From the NCBI RefSeq assembly GCF_022965755.1, contig NZ_CP095187.1, positions 372,001 through 436,000 on the forward strand: a stretch of 64,000 nt of DNA, in the 5' to 3' direction. The position numbers and the translations under genes are program-made. Of the stretch, positions 1-9,451 are shown piece by piece. The notes beneath the pieces are model-generated. The model ran no database searches, was not told the origin of the DNA, and was given only the letters and a program-made list of their open reading frames with translations. The number at the start of each line of letters is the position of its first letter. The stretch's first letter is position 1. Source of the stretch: Pseudoxanthomonas sp. F37. Lineage in GTDB: Bacteria; Pseudomonadota; Gammaproteobacteria; Xanthomonadales; Xanthomonadaceae.

Positions 1-2
1 GG

Positions 3-1127
3 CAGCGCCTGCTCGATCGCCTGCTCGACATCGGCGTGGACCGCGAGGCGCGCGACAGCCATGGCATGACCGCGCTGCACCTGGCGGCCGTACTCGGCCG
101 CGAAACCGCGCTGAAGCAGCTGATCGCCAAGGGCGCTTCGCCCGATGCGCGCGCCGCCGACGGACAGACCCCCCTCGGGGTGGCGCTGGCCTGCGGGCGT
201 CGCGACCTGGCCGATTGGCTGGACTGGCGTACCTGGCCGCTGCCGCGGCGCGCGCTGCGCGCATCCGACCTGCCGGCGGCGGCGATGGCCGGCGACCGCG
301 ACGCCGTGCGGCGGTTGCTGGACCTGGGCTTCGACGTCGATTCGCCGGATGCGCAAGGGTGTACGGCGCTGCTGCGCGCGTCCGGTGGCGGCTTCGGGTC
401 CACCGTGGACCTGCTGCTGGCCCGTGGCGCCGATCCGCAGCGCGCCGCCACCACTGGCGCCACGCCGCTGTCGGCCGCGGTGAGCATGCGCCAGGCCGAC
501 ATCGTCGCTGCGCTGCTTGCGGCCGGGGCCGACATCGAACACCGCCTGCCCGGCGGCGTCACCGTGCTGATGCTCGCGGCCGCGCTGGGGCTGCCGGAGA
601 TCGTCGCGCGCCTGATCACCGCCGGCGCCAACGTGCATGCCGGCGATGCGCAGGGGCTGACGCCGCTGCACTGCGCGGCGCTGTACGGGTTCACCGCGCG
701 GGAGAAACCGCGCCTGGTCGCCCTGCTCGACACCCTGCTGCTGTCGGGCGCGGAATCCGAGCAGGTGGCGGCCGGCTCGGTGACGCCGCTGCTGCTGCTG
801 CTCGGCGCCCGCGCCGAACCCGGCACGGCCTGCGACGAAGAGGTCGTGCTGGCGGGCCTGGAACGCCTGCTCGACGAAGACGTGTCGCTGGACGTGCAGG
901 ATCCGCGGGGCTTCGGTCCGCTGCACCTGGCGTCGCTGCACGGCCTGCTGCGCGTGGTCAGCCGGCTGCTGCGCGCGGGCGCCGATCCCGAGCTGCGCGA
1001 CACCCTGAACCGCACCCCGCGCGAGATCGCGGTGATGCGCGGCTTCATCGACGTGGCCGCCGAGTTCGTACCGGTCGCGCCCGGCGCGGGCGCCTCGATG
1101 GCGCGTTTCCTGCGCGATCGCGGCTAA
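3..1127 (+). CDS. Ankyrin-repeat protein (5' end outside window)
   Basis: The frame is open from the first bases, and the first visible residues already belong to a repeat, so the true start lies upstream; 374 residues are visible. At least eight ankyrin units can be seen, marked by G-x-TPL/TAL turns and LL-x-GAD or LL-x-AGAD helices (for example LLARGADP, LLAAGADI, LITAGANV, LLRAGADP). The last unit ends with a short tail after TPREIAVMRGF. No membrane segment or enzyme domain is visible in this part. Ankyrin arrays bind proteins, but the partner cannot be inferred. The stop overlaps the stop of the convergent antiporter gene by 4 bp, so the two genes share their 3' ends. The repeat fold is certain; function is unknown because the N-terminus is missing. 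Confidence 0.85.
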   Translation, partial: QRLLDRLLDIGVDREARDSHGMTALHLAAVLGRETALKQLIAKGASPDARAADGQTPLGVALACGRRDLADWLDWRTWPLPRRALRASDLPAAAMAGDRDAVRRLLDLGFDVDSPDAQGCTALLRASGGGFGSTVDLLLARGADPQRAATTGATPLSAAVSMRQADIVAALLAAGADIEHRLPGGVTVLMLAAALGLPEIVARLITAGANVHAGDAQGLTPLHCAALYGFTAREKPRLVALLDTLLLSGAESEQVAAGSVTPLLLLLGARAEPGTACDEEVVLAGLERLLDEDVSLDVQDPRGFGPLHLASLHGLLRVVSRLLRAGADPELRDTLNRTPREIAVMRGFIDVAAEFVPVAPGAGASMARFLRDRG

Positions 1128-2920
1128 CGCCCGCGTGCCGGCGGGCCTTCTCCGGTCGCGTCGGCTTCGAACAGCTTCTCCAGGTCGCTGATGGCATCGC
1201 GCGCGGTCTGGATCACCGCGCCATCGTCGTCGTAGACCAGGTACTGCGCGCGCAACAGCTTTTCGTCGTGCGCGCGGAAACGGCGCGTGTGCTCGGCGGC
1301 GGTTTCCGGCGGCACGCCCAGCTCCACCAGCACCTGCTGCGCCATCTCCAGGCTCGAGCCCAGCGTCTCCCGATAGGCCTCCGCGCTGAGGTCCATCAGC
1401 CGCCACGCATGCTGGCGGTTGCGCGCACGCGCCAGTACGCGGGCGTCGGGAAACATCCGCCGGATCAGCCGGGTGGCCTTGATGTTGGTATCCGGGTCGT
1501 CCATCGCGATCACGAACACCTTCACGTGCTGCGCGCCCGCCGAACGCAGCAGGTCCGGCCGGGTCGGGTCGCCGTAGTACAGGCGGATGTTGCCGAAGCG
1601 CCGCAGCGTGTCCACGGTTTCCGTGCTGTGTTCCAGCGCGACGAAGGGAATGCGCTGGGCGGTGAGCAGGCGCGCGACGATCTGGCCGAACCGCCCCATG
1701 CCCGCGATCAGCACCTGCGGTTGCTCATCGGGGATCTCGTCGAAGGTGCGGCCCTGCGGCGGTGGGCGCTTCACCCCCGCCAGCAGGCGATGCAGCCCCA
1801 GCAGCAGCACCGGCGTCAGCGCCATCGAGACGCCGACGATGGCGGTCAGCTGGTTGCGCAGTTCGGCGTTCATCAGCTTCACCCGGGCCGCTTCGCTGAA
1901 GACCACGAAGGCGAACTCGCCGCCCAGCCACAAGGTGCCGGCCAGCATCAGCGCGCCGCGCGGCTCCAGCCGTCCCGGCCAGCGGCCGATGCCGAACAGC
2001 AGCGCGAACTTGACCGTCAGCAGGATCGCCACGCCCGCGGTGATCAGTTCCGGCTGCGCCACCACCGCGTCCAGGTCGATGTCCATGCCGACCGCGATGA
2101 AGAACAGGCCCAGCAGCAGGCCCTTGAACGGATCGATCTGCGATTCCAGCTCGTGGCGGAATTCCGAATCGGACAGCAGCACGCCGGCCAGGAACGCGCC
2201 CAGGCCCGCGCTCAGGCCGGCCAGCTGCATGAACCAGGCGATGCCCAGCACCACCAGCAATGCGGTGGCGGTGAACACTTCGGGCATGCGGGTGCGCGCC
2301 ACCACGCGGAACAGGTGGCGCAGCACCAGCCGGCCGCCGAAGATCACGATCGCGATGGCGCCGATGGCATGCAACACCATCGTCCAGGTCAGCGTTTCGT
2401 TCTTGGCGCCGCCCAGCAGCGGGATGGCGGCGAGCAGCGGGATGGCCACCAGGTCCTGGAACAGCAGGATCGCGAAACCGAGCCGGCCGTGTTCGCTGGT
2501 CAGTTCCTTGCGTTCGGACAGCAGTTGCAGGCTGACGGCGGTGGACGACAGGGCCAGGCCCAGTCCGACGACCAGCGCGGTCTTCCAGTGATGCTCGAAC
2601 AGCAGCGCGGTCCCCCCCAGCACCAGCGCGCTCAGCAGGACCTGCAGCCCGCCGGCGCCGAACACCGGCTTGCGCATCACCCGCAGGCGCGAGGGCGACA
2701 GTTCCAGACCGATGACGAACAGCATCATCACCACGCCGATCTCGGCGGCGTTGAGGATGCGGTCGGCGTCGCGCACCAGCGCCAGGCCGTCCGGGCCCAG
2801 CACCACGCCGGCCACCAGGTACGCCAGCACCGCGCCCAGCCCGAACCGCTTGAATACCGGCACCGCGATCACCGCGGCCAGCAGGAACACCAGCGCCAAC
2901 TCAAGACCACTACCGTGCAT
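1124..2920 (-). CDS. CPA2-family monovalent cation:proton antiporter with TrkA-N domain (KefB/KefC type)
   Basis: A 598-residue inner-membrane protein predicted to exchange K+ or Na+ for H+. The first ~380 residues form about twelve hydrophobic helices of the Na_H_Exchanger fold, beginning at the N-terminus (LALVFLLAAVIAVPVFKRFG) and carrying the family GLELSP stretch after helix 3. A cytoplasmic RCK/TrkA-N domain follows at about 400-520, with the nucleotide-binding motif GMGRFGQ. The last ~70 residues are charged. Length and domain order match glutathione-gated KefB/KefC efflux systems, but no KefF/KefG ancillary gene is adjacent, so gating by glutathione adducts is not shown. It is convergent with the ankyrin gene. 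Confidence 0.9.
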   Translation of the reverse strand: MHGSGLELALVFLLAAVIAVPVFKRFGLGAVLAYLVAGVVLGPDGLALVRDADRILNAAEIGVVMMLFVIGLELSPSRLRVMRKPVFGAGGLQVLLSALVLGGTALLFEHHWKTALVVGLGLALSSTAVSLQLLSERKELTSEHGRLGFAILLFQDLVAIPLLAAIPLLGGAKNETLTWTMVLHAIGAIAIVIFGGRLVLRHLFRVVARTRMPEVFTATALLVVLGIAWFMQLAGLSAGLGAFLAGVLLSDSEFRHELESQIDPFKGLLLGLFFIAVGMDIDLDAVVAQPELITAGVAILLTVKFALLFGIGRWPGRLEPRGALMLAGTLWLGGEFAFVVFSEAARVKLMNAELRNQLTAIVGVSMALTPVLLLGLHRLLAGVKRPPPQGRTFDEIPDEQPQVLIAGMGRFGQIVARLLTAQRIPFVALEHSTETVDTLRRFGNIRLYYGDPTRPDLLRSAGAQHVKVFVIAMDDPDTNIKATRLIRRMFPDARVLARARNRQHAWRLMDLSAEAYRETLGSSLEMAQQVLVELGVPPETAAEHTRRFRAHDEKLLRAQYLVYDDDGAVIQTARDAISDLEKLFEADATGEGPPARGR

Positions 2921-2992
2921 GCGTCACCTCGAGGGGATAGTATGCGGCGGACAGGGCCGGACCGGCCCGCTTCCAGGGATAGAGGAGGGCGT

Positions 2993-3883
2993 ATGGGGCA
3001 CTTGATCAGGTGTTGCAGTGCGTGGGTATCCGGCTTGGTGCTCCTGGTTTGCATGGGGTCGGGTCTGGCCCAGAGCCCGCAATCGATCCGCAAACAGGCC
3101 GAGGCCAGCATGCTGGTCACGGGCTCTGTCCTCATCGAGCGGGACGGCAGCGTCAGTGGGCTCGAGCTGGACCAGCGCGACAAGTTGCCGGAGGTCGTGG
3201 CGTCGCTGGTGGACAGGGCCGGGCCGACATGGAGGTTCGAGCCCGTGCTCGTGGACGGCGAGCCGCGGCGGGTCAAGGCGCGGATGAGTCTGCTGGTGGT
3301 CGCCAACAAGCTGGAGGAAGGCGGGTACCGCGTCGGTATCCGCAGCAGCTACTTCGGCAAGGATGCGATGACCGCGGAGGAGCGCGTCGCGCAACCCGAT
3401 GCCGTCAAGGTACTGGACATGCAGCCGCCGTCGTTTCCGCTCAGTGCAGCGGAGATCGGTGCGAGCGGTATCGCGTACGTGGTGCTCAAGATCGGAGCGG
3501 ACGGCAAGGTGATGGAGGCCGCGATCGAGCAGGTCAACCTGCGCACGGTCGGCGACGCCAACCAGATGAAGCGGATGAGGAGCGCATTCTCGCGCTCCGC
3601 GCTCAAAGCCGCCAAGCAGTGGTCGTTCTCGGTGCCTGCCGGTGCGACGGGCGAATACGGGTTCGTATCGTTGCGCGTTCCGGTCGATTACGAGATGGCA
3701 GGCAACAAGCCGCCGACATATGGCCAGTGGAGAGTCTACATTCCGGGTCCTAGAGAACCGATATCCTGGGTCCAGGACGACCAGACTTCGAGCGAAAGCC
3801 CGGAAGCCATGCTCGCGGGCGGGCTCTACCAGATGGGTAAGGGCCTGCGGTTGCTGACCCCGCTGGGCGGCGAAGGCTCGTAG
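2993..3883 (+). CDS. Secreted protein with TonB C-terminal-like domain
   Basis: A 296-residue protein. The ATG at 2993 is chosen because it follows AGAGGAG with good spacing and opens a clear signal peptide (hydrophobic run LVLLVCMG, likely cleavage after GLAQ). The same frame stays open far upstream, but only as the antisense of the antiporter. Residues ~120-220 resemble the TonB C-terminal fold (QPPSFPLSAAEIGASGIAYV, then VLKIGADGKV and a W-x-FSVP strand). An earlier stretch (GSVLIERDGSV ... WRFEPVLVDGEP) looks like a second, weaker copy. Unlike a true TonB there is no uncleaved N-terminal anchor and no proline-rich spacer. It is similar in design to the protein at 23774. Its role is unknown. 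Confidence 0.7.
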   Translation: MGHLIRCCSAWVSGLVLLVCMGSGLAQSPQSIRKQAEASMLVTGSVLIERDGSVSGLELDQRDKLPEVVASLVDRAGPTWRFEPVLVDGEPRRVKARMSLLVVANKLEEGGYRVGIRSSYFGKDAMTAEERVAQPDAVKVLDMQPPSFPLSAAEIGASGIAYVVLKIGADGKVMEAAIEQVNLRTVGDANQMKRMRSAFSRSALKAAKQWSFSVPAGATGEYGFVSLRVPVDYEMAGNKPPTYGQWRVYIPGPREPISWVQDDQTSSESPEAMLAGGLYQMGKGLRLLTPLGGEGS

Positions 3884-3917
3884 CCTGCGTGCGGGTCGGT
3901 GCGGCGGAGGGCGATGG

Positions 3918-4781
3918 TCATCCGCCGCCGAGTACCTGCAACAGGTGCTTGCCGTACTTGCCGGAGGCCGTGGCCGTCACCATCACGACCGCATAGGCGA
4001 ACACGCCGACCGCCAGCGCGAACCCCGCGATGGCGGCCCAGGCCCACCGGCGCGGTAGCGTGATGCGCCGGTGCAGGTTGCGGATGAAGCCCTCCGCGAC
4101 CAGCAGGTTGGGCACGAAGAACAGGTAGAGGATGGCGTAGTCGAACGGTCCGCTGGTGCCGCCCGCACCCATGCCCAGACCGCCGGTGAGATCCTTCCAG
4201 GCACGGATCTCCAGATCGAATACCCAGGACCCCAGCACCATCGCGAACAGGCGGATCGCCCATGCACGATGCCGGTCGAAGCGTTTCGCCCGGGCGTGCA
4301 CGTAGGCCATGACGGCGCACAGCATCATCACCGCGCCCCAGAGGCCGAAGGCGATCGACGCCGCGGGCGTGTAGGCGCCCTGGGTGAGGATGAACGACAT
4401 GCCGCCCGCGCCTGCGAGGAGGCCGGCGGTGACGTAGACGCGGCCCGTCCAGCGGTGCACGGTACGGTGCCGGCTGCGGATGCGCGCCGACAGCAGGATC
4501 GGCCACGTCAGTACCAGCACCGTGCCCATCGCGAAATGCAGGCCGATGCCGAGATTGGCGATCCAGTCCGCCGCGGTCGGCATCGCCAGCCCATCCACCA
4601 GCGCGCGCCATTGGCCGAAGTTCCGGTGGCTGGCGCCGGCGGCGCGCAGCACGATGTAAGTGCCGAAGGCGAACAGCCCTGCCAGCGCGAGCAGCTGGAA
4701 CATGCGGCCGAGCCCGCGCAGCAGGCGTTGTTCGGGTGCGACGGTGGCGGGCGGGCGGTGACGGGCGGGCGAGATGTCCAT
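3918..4781 (-). CDS. DUF2306 multi-pass membrane protein
   Basis: A 287-residue integral membrane protein. I take the ATG at 4781 (MDISPARHR) because GGAG lies just upstream; the longer open frame adds only an Arg/Pro-rich leader. Seven or eight hydrophobic helices are visible, with the histidine-rich loop RSRHRTVHRWTGRVYV and a second one, RAKRFDRHRAWAIRLF. Paired His/Arg helices of this kind are the signature of DUF2306 (YozB-like) proteins, whose function is not established. It stands alone, between a convergent TonB_C-like gene and a divergent regulator at 4958. Confidence 0.8.
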   Translation of the reverse strand: MDISPARHRPPATVAPEQRLLRGLGRMFQLLALAGLFAFGTYIVLRAAGASHRNFGQWRALVDGLAMPTAADWIANLGIGLHFAMGTVLVLTWPILLSARIRSRHRTVHRWTGRVYVTAGLLAGAGGMSFILTQGAYTPAASIAFGLWGAVMMLCAVMAYVHARAKRFDRHRAWAIRLFAMVLGSWVFDLEIRAWKDLTGGLGMGAGGTSGPFDYAILYLFFVPNLLVAEGFIRNLHRRITLPRRWAWAAIAGFALAVGVFAYAVVMVTATASGKYGKHLLQVLGGG

Positions 4782-4917
4782 GGGGGCTCCGGTTCGGTCA
4801 ACGGGTCGCGATCGGCCCGCAGCCTCGCCCACGGCGTCGTCCAGATCGTTAGGCCAGTCGCAGGAAGTCGTGAGGCCGCGCGCAGGGACGGTCGCGCGGG
4901 GCGCCCGCCCGCGCACC

Positions 4918-4923
4918 TATACT
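4918..4923 (+). promoter_or_regulatory. Putative -10 box (TATACT)
   Basis: TATACT lies 34 bp before the ATG of the winged-helix regulator, in otherwise very GC-rich DNA. No convincing -35 hexamer is visible, so only the -10 element is proposed. Confidence 0.4.
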
Positions 4924-4957
4924 CCGGGTCCGAGGGCCTTGCCCGCTGGGAAAGCGC

Positions 4958-6925
4958 ATGCCGCAGCCGCCTCCCGATCGCCTTGTCTTCAACGACGTGG
5001 TCATCGACTTCGCCGGCCGGCGCCTGCTGCGTGGAGGGGCCGAACAGGCGCTCGAACCCAAGGCGTTCGCCGTGCTCGCCTTGCTGGCGGCGTCACCGGG
5101 CCGGGTGTTCGGCCGCGACGAGATCCTCGATGCGGTATGGGGCCACCGGCACGTCACCCAGAGCGTGCTCAACCGCATCATGAGCCTGCTGCGCCAGGCG
5201 CTGGGTGAGGCTGCCCAGCAGCCGCGCCTGCTGCACACCGTGTACGGCATCGGCTACCGCTTCGATGTGCCGGCCACGGAAGGCGTCGCGGCGCCTGCCG
5301 CGCCGCCCGCGCCCGCCGCGCCGGCGCGGCCACGTTGGCCGCGGATCGCGGCCCTGGCCGTACTGGGGCTGCTGATCGTCGGTGCCCTCGCATGGAGGAT
5401 GCGCGGACCCGGGTCCGCCGTGCCGCGCGATGCCCTCGCGGCGCAGGCGCGGCCGTCGCTGGCGGTGCTGCCGTTTGTCGACCTCTCGCAGGCCCATGAC
5501 CAGGGCTATCTCGCCGAGGGCCTGGCCGAGGAGATCCGCGACCAGCTGGCGCAGTCGCCCGCGCTGCGCGTGGTGGGTCGCACCTCCAGCGCCGCGTTCA
5601 GGGGCAGGGACGAGGACCTGCGCGTGATCGGCCGTGCGCTGGGCGTGGCCTATCTGCTGGAAGGCAGCGTGCGCCGCGACGGGCACCGGCTGCGCGTCAC
5701 CGCGCAGTTGGTCCGTGCCGAGGACGGATCCCATCTGTGGTCGAAAACCTATGCGCGCCCGCTGCACGACATCTTCGCGATGCAGGACGGGATATCGCGC
5801 GACGTGGCCCTCGCCCTGCGGGTGAAGCTGGATGTGGCCAGGTTCAACCGCGAGCAGGGCGGCACCACCCAGGTCGACGCCTACGAGCGTTTCCTGCGCT
5901 GGCGCGGCATCGTGATGCGGGAGCAGTTCGATGCCGACCACGACCGCGAGCGGCTGCGCCTGGCGCGCGAGATGGTCGCGCTGGATCCGGCATGCGTACT
6001 GTGCCAGGACGCGCTGGCGTCGTCGCTCACCGCGATGGCGAAGGAACTCGATGGCCCGCAGGCGGACCGGCTGCGGGCCGAGGCCGCGCAGGTCCGCGCG
6101 CATATCGCCCGCATCGCGCCGGGCAGCTGGGTGGCCATGCGCGACCGCTCGAATGCGCTCTGGCGGGAAGGTCGCCACGCCGACGCCATCGCGCTGGCCA
6201 AGCAGGTCGCCGACGGTGGGCCTCCCAGCAAGGAGCGCACCTGGGACTATGCCTACATGCTCTACGCCGTGGGACACCTGGAGGACACCATCGCCCTGGT
6301 GGAACGGGTGCGTGCCGTGGAGCCCAGGGCCCTGTTCCTCTCCCGCGACCTGCAGTACGACTACACCGCCGCCCGCCGCTACCAGGACGCCGAGGCCGAA
6401 TACCAGCGCGGCCGGCGGCTGGAAGGCAGCCAGCGCGAGGCGGACTATGTCGCCTTCATCCGCCAACTGGCGGGCAAGCGCGGCGGGGGCCAGCGCGAAC
6501 TGCGCGACCTGCACCGGCGATTGCAGGCGTACGAGGGTTTCGATACGCCGTTCTTCCGCGATCTGGGAAACGTGCTGGACGATCGCGACGCGATGCTCGG
6601 GCGGGTGCGCCGGGCGATCGCGGACCAGGCCTACGCCGGCGACGCCGCCTACGTCCGTACCGGCGTGGCCGATGCCCTGGGCGATGCGGACCTGGCGGTG
6701 GCCGCGCTGCGCCGCGAACTCGAGGCCGAGCCGGGGTTCGGCGAGGGCACGATGGCGCAGTACTCCCATGTCGCCTTCTGGAACGCGCCGTACTCCGGCC
6801 TGCGCGCGCACCCGGACTTCAAGACGCTGCTCGTGCAGGCCGGTATCGTCGACTACTGGCGCCAGACCGGGCGTTGGGGCGACGGCTGCGCGCCCATCGG
6901 CGCCCACGATTTCCATTGCCGGTAA
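4958..6925 (+). CDS. Membrane-bound winged-helix transcriptional regulator with TolB-like and TPR regions
   Basis: A 655-residue one-component regulator of the CadC/ToxR layout. Residues 8-105 are an OmpR/PhoB-type DNA-binding domain (LEPKAFAVLALLAASPGRVF, ending in the wing TVYGIGYRF). A Pro/Ala linker leads to one transmembrane helix at about 128-148 (LAVLGLLIVGALAW). Residues ~165-300 are a TolB/FlgO-like domain (SLAVLPFVDLS ... YLLEGSVRRDG ... LWSKTYARPLHDIF). The rest, to the C-terminus, is helical with TPR-like periodicity and should lie in the periplasm. It is monocistronic, closed by a strong hairpin 5 bp after the stop. Ligand and target genes cannot be deduced; the divergent DUF2306 gene is one candidate. 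Confidence 0.85.
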   Translation: MPQPPPDRLVFNDVVIDFAGRRLLRGGAEQALEPKAFAVLALLAASPGRVFGRDEILDAVWGHRHVTQSVLNRIMSLLRQALGEAAQQPRLLHTVYGIGYRFDVPATEGVAAPAAPPAPAAPARPRWPRIAALAVLGLLIVGALAWRMRGPGSAVPRDALAAQARPSLAVLPFVDLSQAHDQGYLAEGLAEEIRDQLAQSPALRVVGRTSSAAFRGRDEDLRVIGRALGVAYLLEGSVRRDGHRLRVTAQLVRAEDGSHLWSKTYARPLHDIFAMQDGISRDVALALRVKLDVARFNREQGGTTQVDAYERFLRWRGIVMREQFDADHDRERLRLAREMVALDPACVLCQDALASSLTAMAKELDGPQADRLRAEAAQVRAHIARIAPGSWVAMRDRSNALWREGRHADAIALAKQVADGGPPSKERTWDYAYMLYAVGHLEDTIALVERVRAVEPRALFLSRDLQYDYTAARRYQDAEAEYQRGRRLEGSQREADYVAFIRQLAGKRGGGQRELRDLHRRLQAYEGFDTPFFRDLGNVLDDRDAMLGRVRRAIADQAYAGDAAYVRTGVADALGDADLAVAALRRELEAEPGFGEGTMAQYSHVAFWNAPYSGLRAHPDFKTLLVQAGIVDYWRQTGRWGDGCAPIGAHDFHCR

Positions 6926-6929
6926 CGAA

Positions 6930-6952
6930 AACGCCCCGCATCGCGGGGCGTT
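6930..6952. terminator. Bidirectional hairpin between regulator and rho
   Basis: A perfect 10-bp stem (AACGCCCCGC / GCGGGGCGTT) with a 3-nt loop sits in the 46-bp gap between two convergent genes. It has A residues on the left and TTCC on the right, so it can work in both directions. Confidence 0.75.
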
Positions 6953-6971
6953 CCGTCGATCGCGCGCTGGC

Positions 6972-8675
6972 TCAGCGCTTCATCGAGCTGAAGAACTCGT
7001 CGTTGGACTTGGTGTTCTTCATCTTGTCCAGCAGGAACTCCATCGCCGCGATCTCGTCCATCGGGTGCAGCAGCTTGCGCAGGATCCAGATCTTCTGCAG
7101 CAGTTCCGGTTCGATCAGCAGGTCCTCGCGGCGCGTGCCGGAGCGGTTGATGTCGATGGCCGGGTAGACGCGCTTCTCGGTGATGCGGCGGTTCAGGTGC
7201 ACTTCGCTGTTGCCCGTGCCCTTGAACTCTTCGTAGATCACCTCGTCCATCTTGCTGCCGGTCTCGACCAGCGCGGTGGCGATGATGGTCAGCGAGCCGC
7301 CCTCTTCCACGTTGCGCGCGGCGCCGAAGAAGCGCTTCGGGCGGTGCAGGGCGTTGGCGTCCACGCCGCCGGTCAGCACCTTGCCGGAGCTGGGCACCAC
7401 GTTGTTGTAGGCGCGCGCCAGGCGGGTGATCGAGTCCAGCATGATCACCACGTCCTTCTTGTGCTCCACCAGGCGCTTGGCGCGCTCGATCACCATCTCG
7501 GCGACCTGCACGTGGCGCGCGGCCGGTTCATCGAACGTGGAACTGACCACTTCGCCGCGCACGGTGCGCTGCATCTCGGTGACTTCTTCCGGACGCTCGT
7601 CCACCAGCAGCACGATCAGGTGCACGTCGGGGTGGTTGGTGGTGATGGCGGTGGCGATCTGCTGCATCATGATCGTCTTGCCCGCCTTCGGCGGCGACAC
7701 GATCAGGGCGCGCTGGCCCTTGCCCTGCGGTGCCATCAGGTCGAGGATGCGGCCGGCGATGTCTTCCGACGAACCGTTGCCGCGCTCCAGGGTGAAGCGG
7801 CGGCGCGGGAACAGGGGGGTCAGGTTCTCGAACAGCACCTTGTTCTTCGACGCTTCCAGCGGCTCGCCGTTGATCGTGTCGATGGTTGACAGCGCGAAGT
7901 AGCGCTCGCCGTCCTTCGGCCAGCGGATGCGGCCGGCCAGGTGGTCGCCGGTGCGCAGGTTGAAGCGGCGGATCTGGCTGGGGCTGATGTACACGTCGTC
8001 CGGGCCGGCCAGGTAGCTGGCCTCGGCGGCGCGCAGGAAGCCGAAGCCGTCCGGCAGGATTTCCAGCACGCCGTCGGCGGCGACGCCTTCGCCGTGGCGG
8101 GTCAGCACCTTCAGCAGGGCGAAGATCACGTCCTGCTTGCGGGCGCGGGCGACGCCTTCCTGGATGTTCAGCTGCTCGGCGATGTCCAGCAGCTTGGGCG
8201 CGGGCATGCGCTTGAGGTCGCCCAGCGAGTACTGCGGGAACCCTTCCGGCACGTTCGGCATGGCGCGCGGCACGAACGCGTCCTGGCCGCCGCCATTGCC
8301 ATCCTGCGGCATGCCGTCGTTGCCCTGGCGGTCGCGGTTGCGCTCACGGCGGTTGCGGAAGCGGTCGCGGCGGTTGTTGCCGAAGCGGTTGCCGTCGCGG
8401 GATTCGCCGCGGTCGCCGCCCTCGTGCTGCGGGCCGCCCTGCGCCTGCGGGCCGGCGTTCTCGCCTGCGCCCTGCGAAGGGGCCGGGGCGGCGGGCGCCG
8501 GGGGCGCTTCGGGGGCCGCGGCGCGTTCGGCGACCGGCGGCAGCGGAAGCTGCGGCGCCGGATCGGCCGCGCGCTCGGCGGGAGCGGCGGTATCGGTGGC
8601 GGGGGTCTTGGGGGCGCGGGTCTTGCGCACGCGCTTCTCGGCGGGGGCGCCGGTTTCGTTGCTGCTGTCGGACAA
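6972..8675 (-). CDS. rho: Transcription termination factor Rho
   Basis: Hexameric RNA-dependent ATPase that ends transcription. Of 567 residues, the C-terminal ~420 are standard Rho: N-terminal helical domain ([20 protein letters not shown]), cold-shock RNA-binding domain ([31 protein letters not shown]), Walker A SPPKAGKT, the [10 protein letters not shown] segment, and the R-loop/Q-loop region ending FFSSMKR. The first ~150 residues are an extra low-complexity Ala/Pro then Asn/Arg/Gly-rich segment ([19 protein letters not shown]). Such inserts are known from Rho of several high-GC bacteria and add RNA affinity. trxA lies upstream on the same strand, as in E. coli, with a 208-bp leader. Confidence 0.98.
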   Translation of the reverse strand: MSDSSNETGAPAEKRVRKTRAPKTPATDTAAPAERAADPAPQLPLPPVAERAAAPEAPPAPAAPAPSQGAGENAGPQAQGGPQHEGGDRGESRDGNRFGNNRRDRFRNRRERNRDRQGNDGMPQDGNGGGQDAFVPRAMPNVPEGFPQYSLGDLKRMPAPKLLDIAEQLNIQEGVARARKQDVIFALLKVLTRHGEGVAADGVLEILPDGFGFLRAAEASYLAGPDDVYISPSQIRRFNLRTGDHLAGRIRWPKDGERYFALSTIDTINGEPLEASKNKVLFENLTPLFPRRRFTLERGNGSSEDIAGRILDLMAPQGKGQRALIVSPPKAGKTIMMQQIATAITTNHPDVHLIVLLVDERPEEVTEMQRTVRGEVVSSTFDEPAARHVQVAEMVIERAKRLVEHKKDVVIMLDSITRLARAYNNVVPSSGKVLTGGVDANALHRPKRFFGAARNVEEGGSLTIIATALVETGSKMDEVIYEEFKGTGNSEVHLNRRITEKRVYPAIDINRSGTRREDLLIEPELLQKIWILRKLLHPMDEIAAMEFLLDKMKNTKSNDEFFSSMKR

Positions 8676-8855
8676 GTTGCGAATCCTCGCTAGGTGGCGA
8701 GCGCCGGCGTTGCGGCGGCGGGTGAGTAAAAAGGAGACGGGGCTTCAGATGGGTGCGGCGCATCCCCTGCGCCGGAATTCGGGTTCGACACTATCACCGG
8801 GCCTGGGTGGCGGCAAGCCGGGCCGCCACGGCGGGTTCAAGCGGATTCAGCCAGC

Positions 8856-8876
8856 GCGCCCCGCCGCGCGGGGCGC
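8856..8876 (-). terminator. Hairpin downstream of trxA, in the rho leader
   Basis: A 9-bp GC stem (GCGCCCCGC / GCGGGGCGC) with a 3-nt loop lies 8 bp after the trxA stop on the minus strand. No T-run follows, so it may be a weak terminator or attenuator ahead of rho rather than a full stop. Confidence 0.4.
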
Positions 8877-8883
8877 CAGGGGC

Positions 8884-9225
8884 TCAGGCGGCCTGGGAGC
8901 CCAGGGCCTTGTCGATCATCTGGGTCAGCTGGCCCTTGCCGACGGCGCCGATCTGGGTGGCCTGGATCTGGCCGTCCTTGAACAGCAGCAGCATCGGGAT
9001 GGAGCGCACGTGGTACTTGATGGCGGTGGCGCGGTTCTCGTCCACGTTGACCTTGGCGACCTTCAGCTTGCCGCCGTAGGTCTCGGCCAGTTCGTCCAGG
9101 ACCGGCGAAATCATCTTGCAGGGGCCGCACCATTCGGCCCAGAAGTCCACCAGCACCGGCTCGCCGGACTGCAGCACGGCGGCGTCGAAATCGGCATCGC
9201 CGACGTGGGTCACTTTGTCGCTCAC
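8884..9225 (-). CDS. trxA: Thioredoxin 1
   Basis: Small cytoplasmic disulfide reductase of 113 residues. The start is a GTG at 9225, preceded by GGAGAT; this gives the normal thioredoxin length, whereas the longer open frame adds an unrelated leader. The active site is WCGPC within [11 protein letters not shown]. The cis-proline segment is [12 protein letters not shown], and the terminal helix is [13 protein letters not shown]. It is divergent from rhlB and upstream of rho, the same order as in enterobacteria. Confidence 0.97.
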   Translation of the reverse strand: MSDKVTHVGDADFDAAVLQSGEPVLVDFWAEWCGPCKMISPVLDELAETYGGKLKVAKVNVDENRATAIKYHVRSIPMLLLFKDGQIQATQIGAVGKGQLTQMIDKALGSQAA

Positions 9226-9451
9226 GGGGATCTCCTGCGGGGTCCGCGGACGGGCGCGGACGGGTTCGGGCCGGGACGGCCTCCACGATTGGGGTAAACT
9301 GGGGCGTTCCGCGACCTTTTCAAGGTTACCCAGGTGGTCGCGCAACCCGGCACAGGGGGCGCAGTGTGCGACGCCGGTTCGGCCGATGCAAGCACACCCA
9401 CCGCATTCACACGACACGCGCGCGGAACACAGCGACGCAAAAGAAGAAGGC

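Noticed and set aside
215-2992. Very long plus-strand frame (over 900 codons) running into the gene at 2993
   Set aside because: It is the antisense of the ankyrin and antiporter genes; composition is Gln/His/Arg-rich as expected for shadow frames in GC-rich DNA. Only the part from 2993, with its own Shine-Dalgarno and signal peptide, is real.
5093-6916. 607-codon minus-strand frame opposite the winged-helix regulator
   Set aside because: Shadow frame; the plus strand encodes recognisable DNA-binding and TPR regions.
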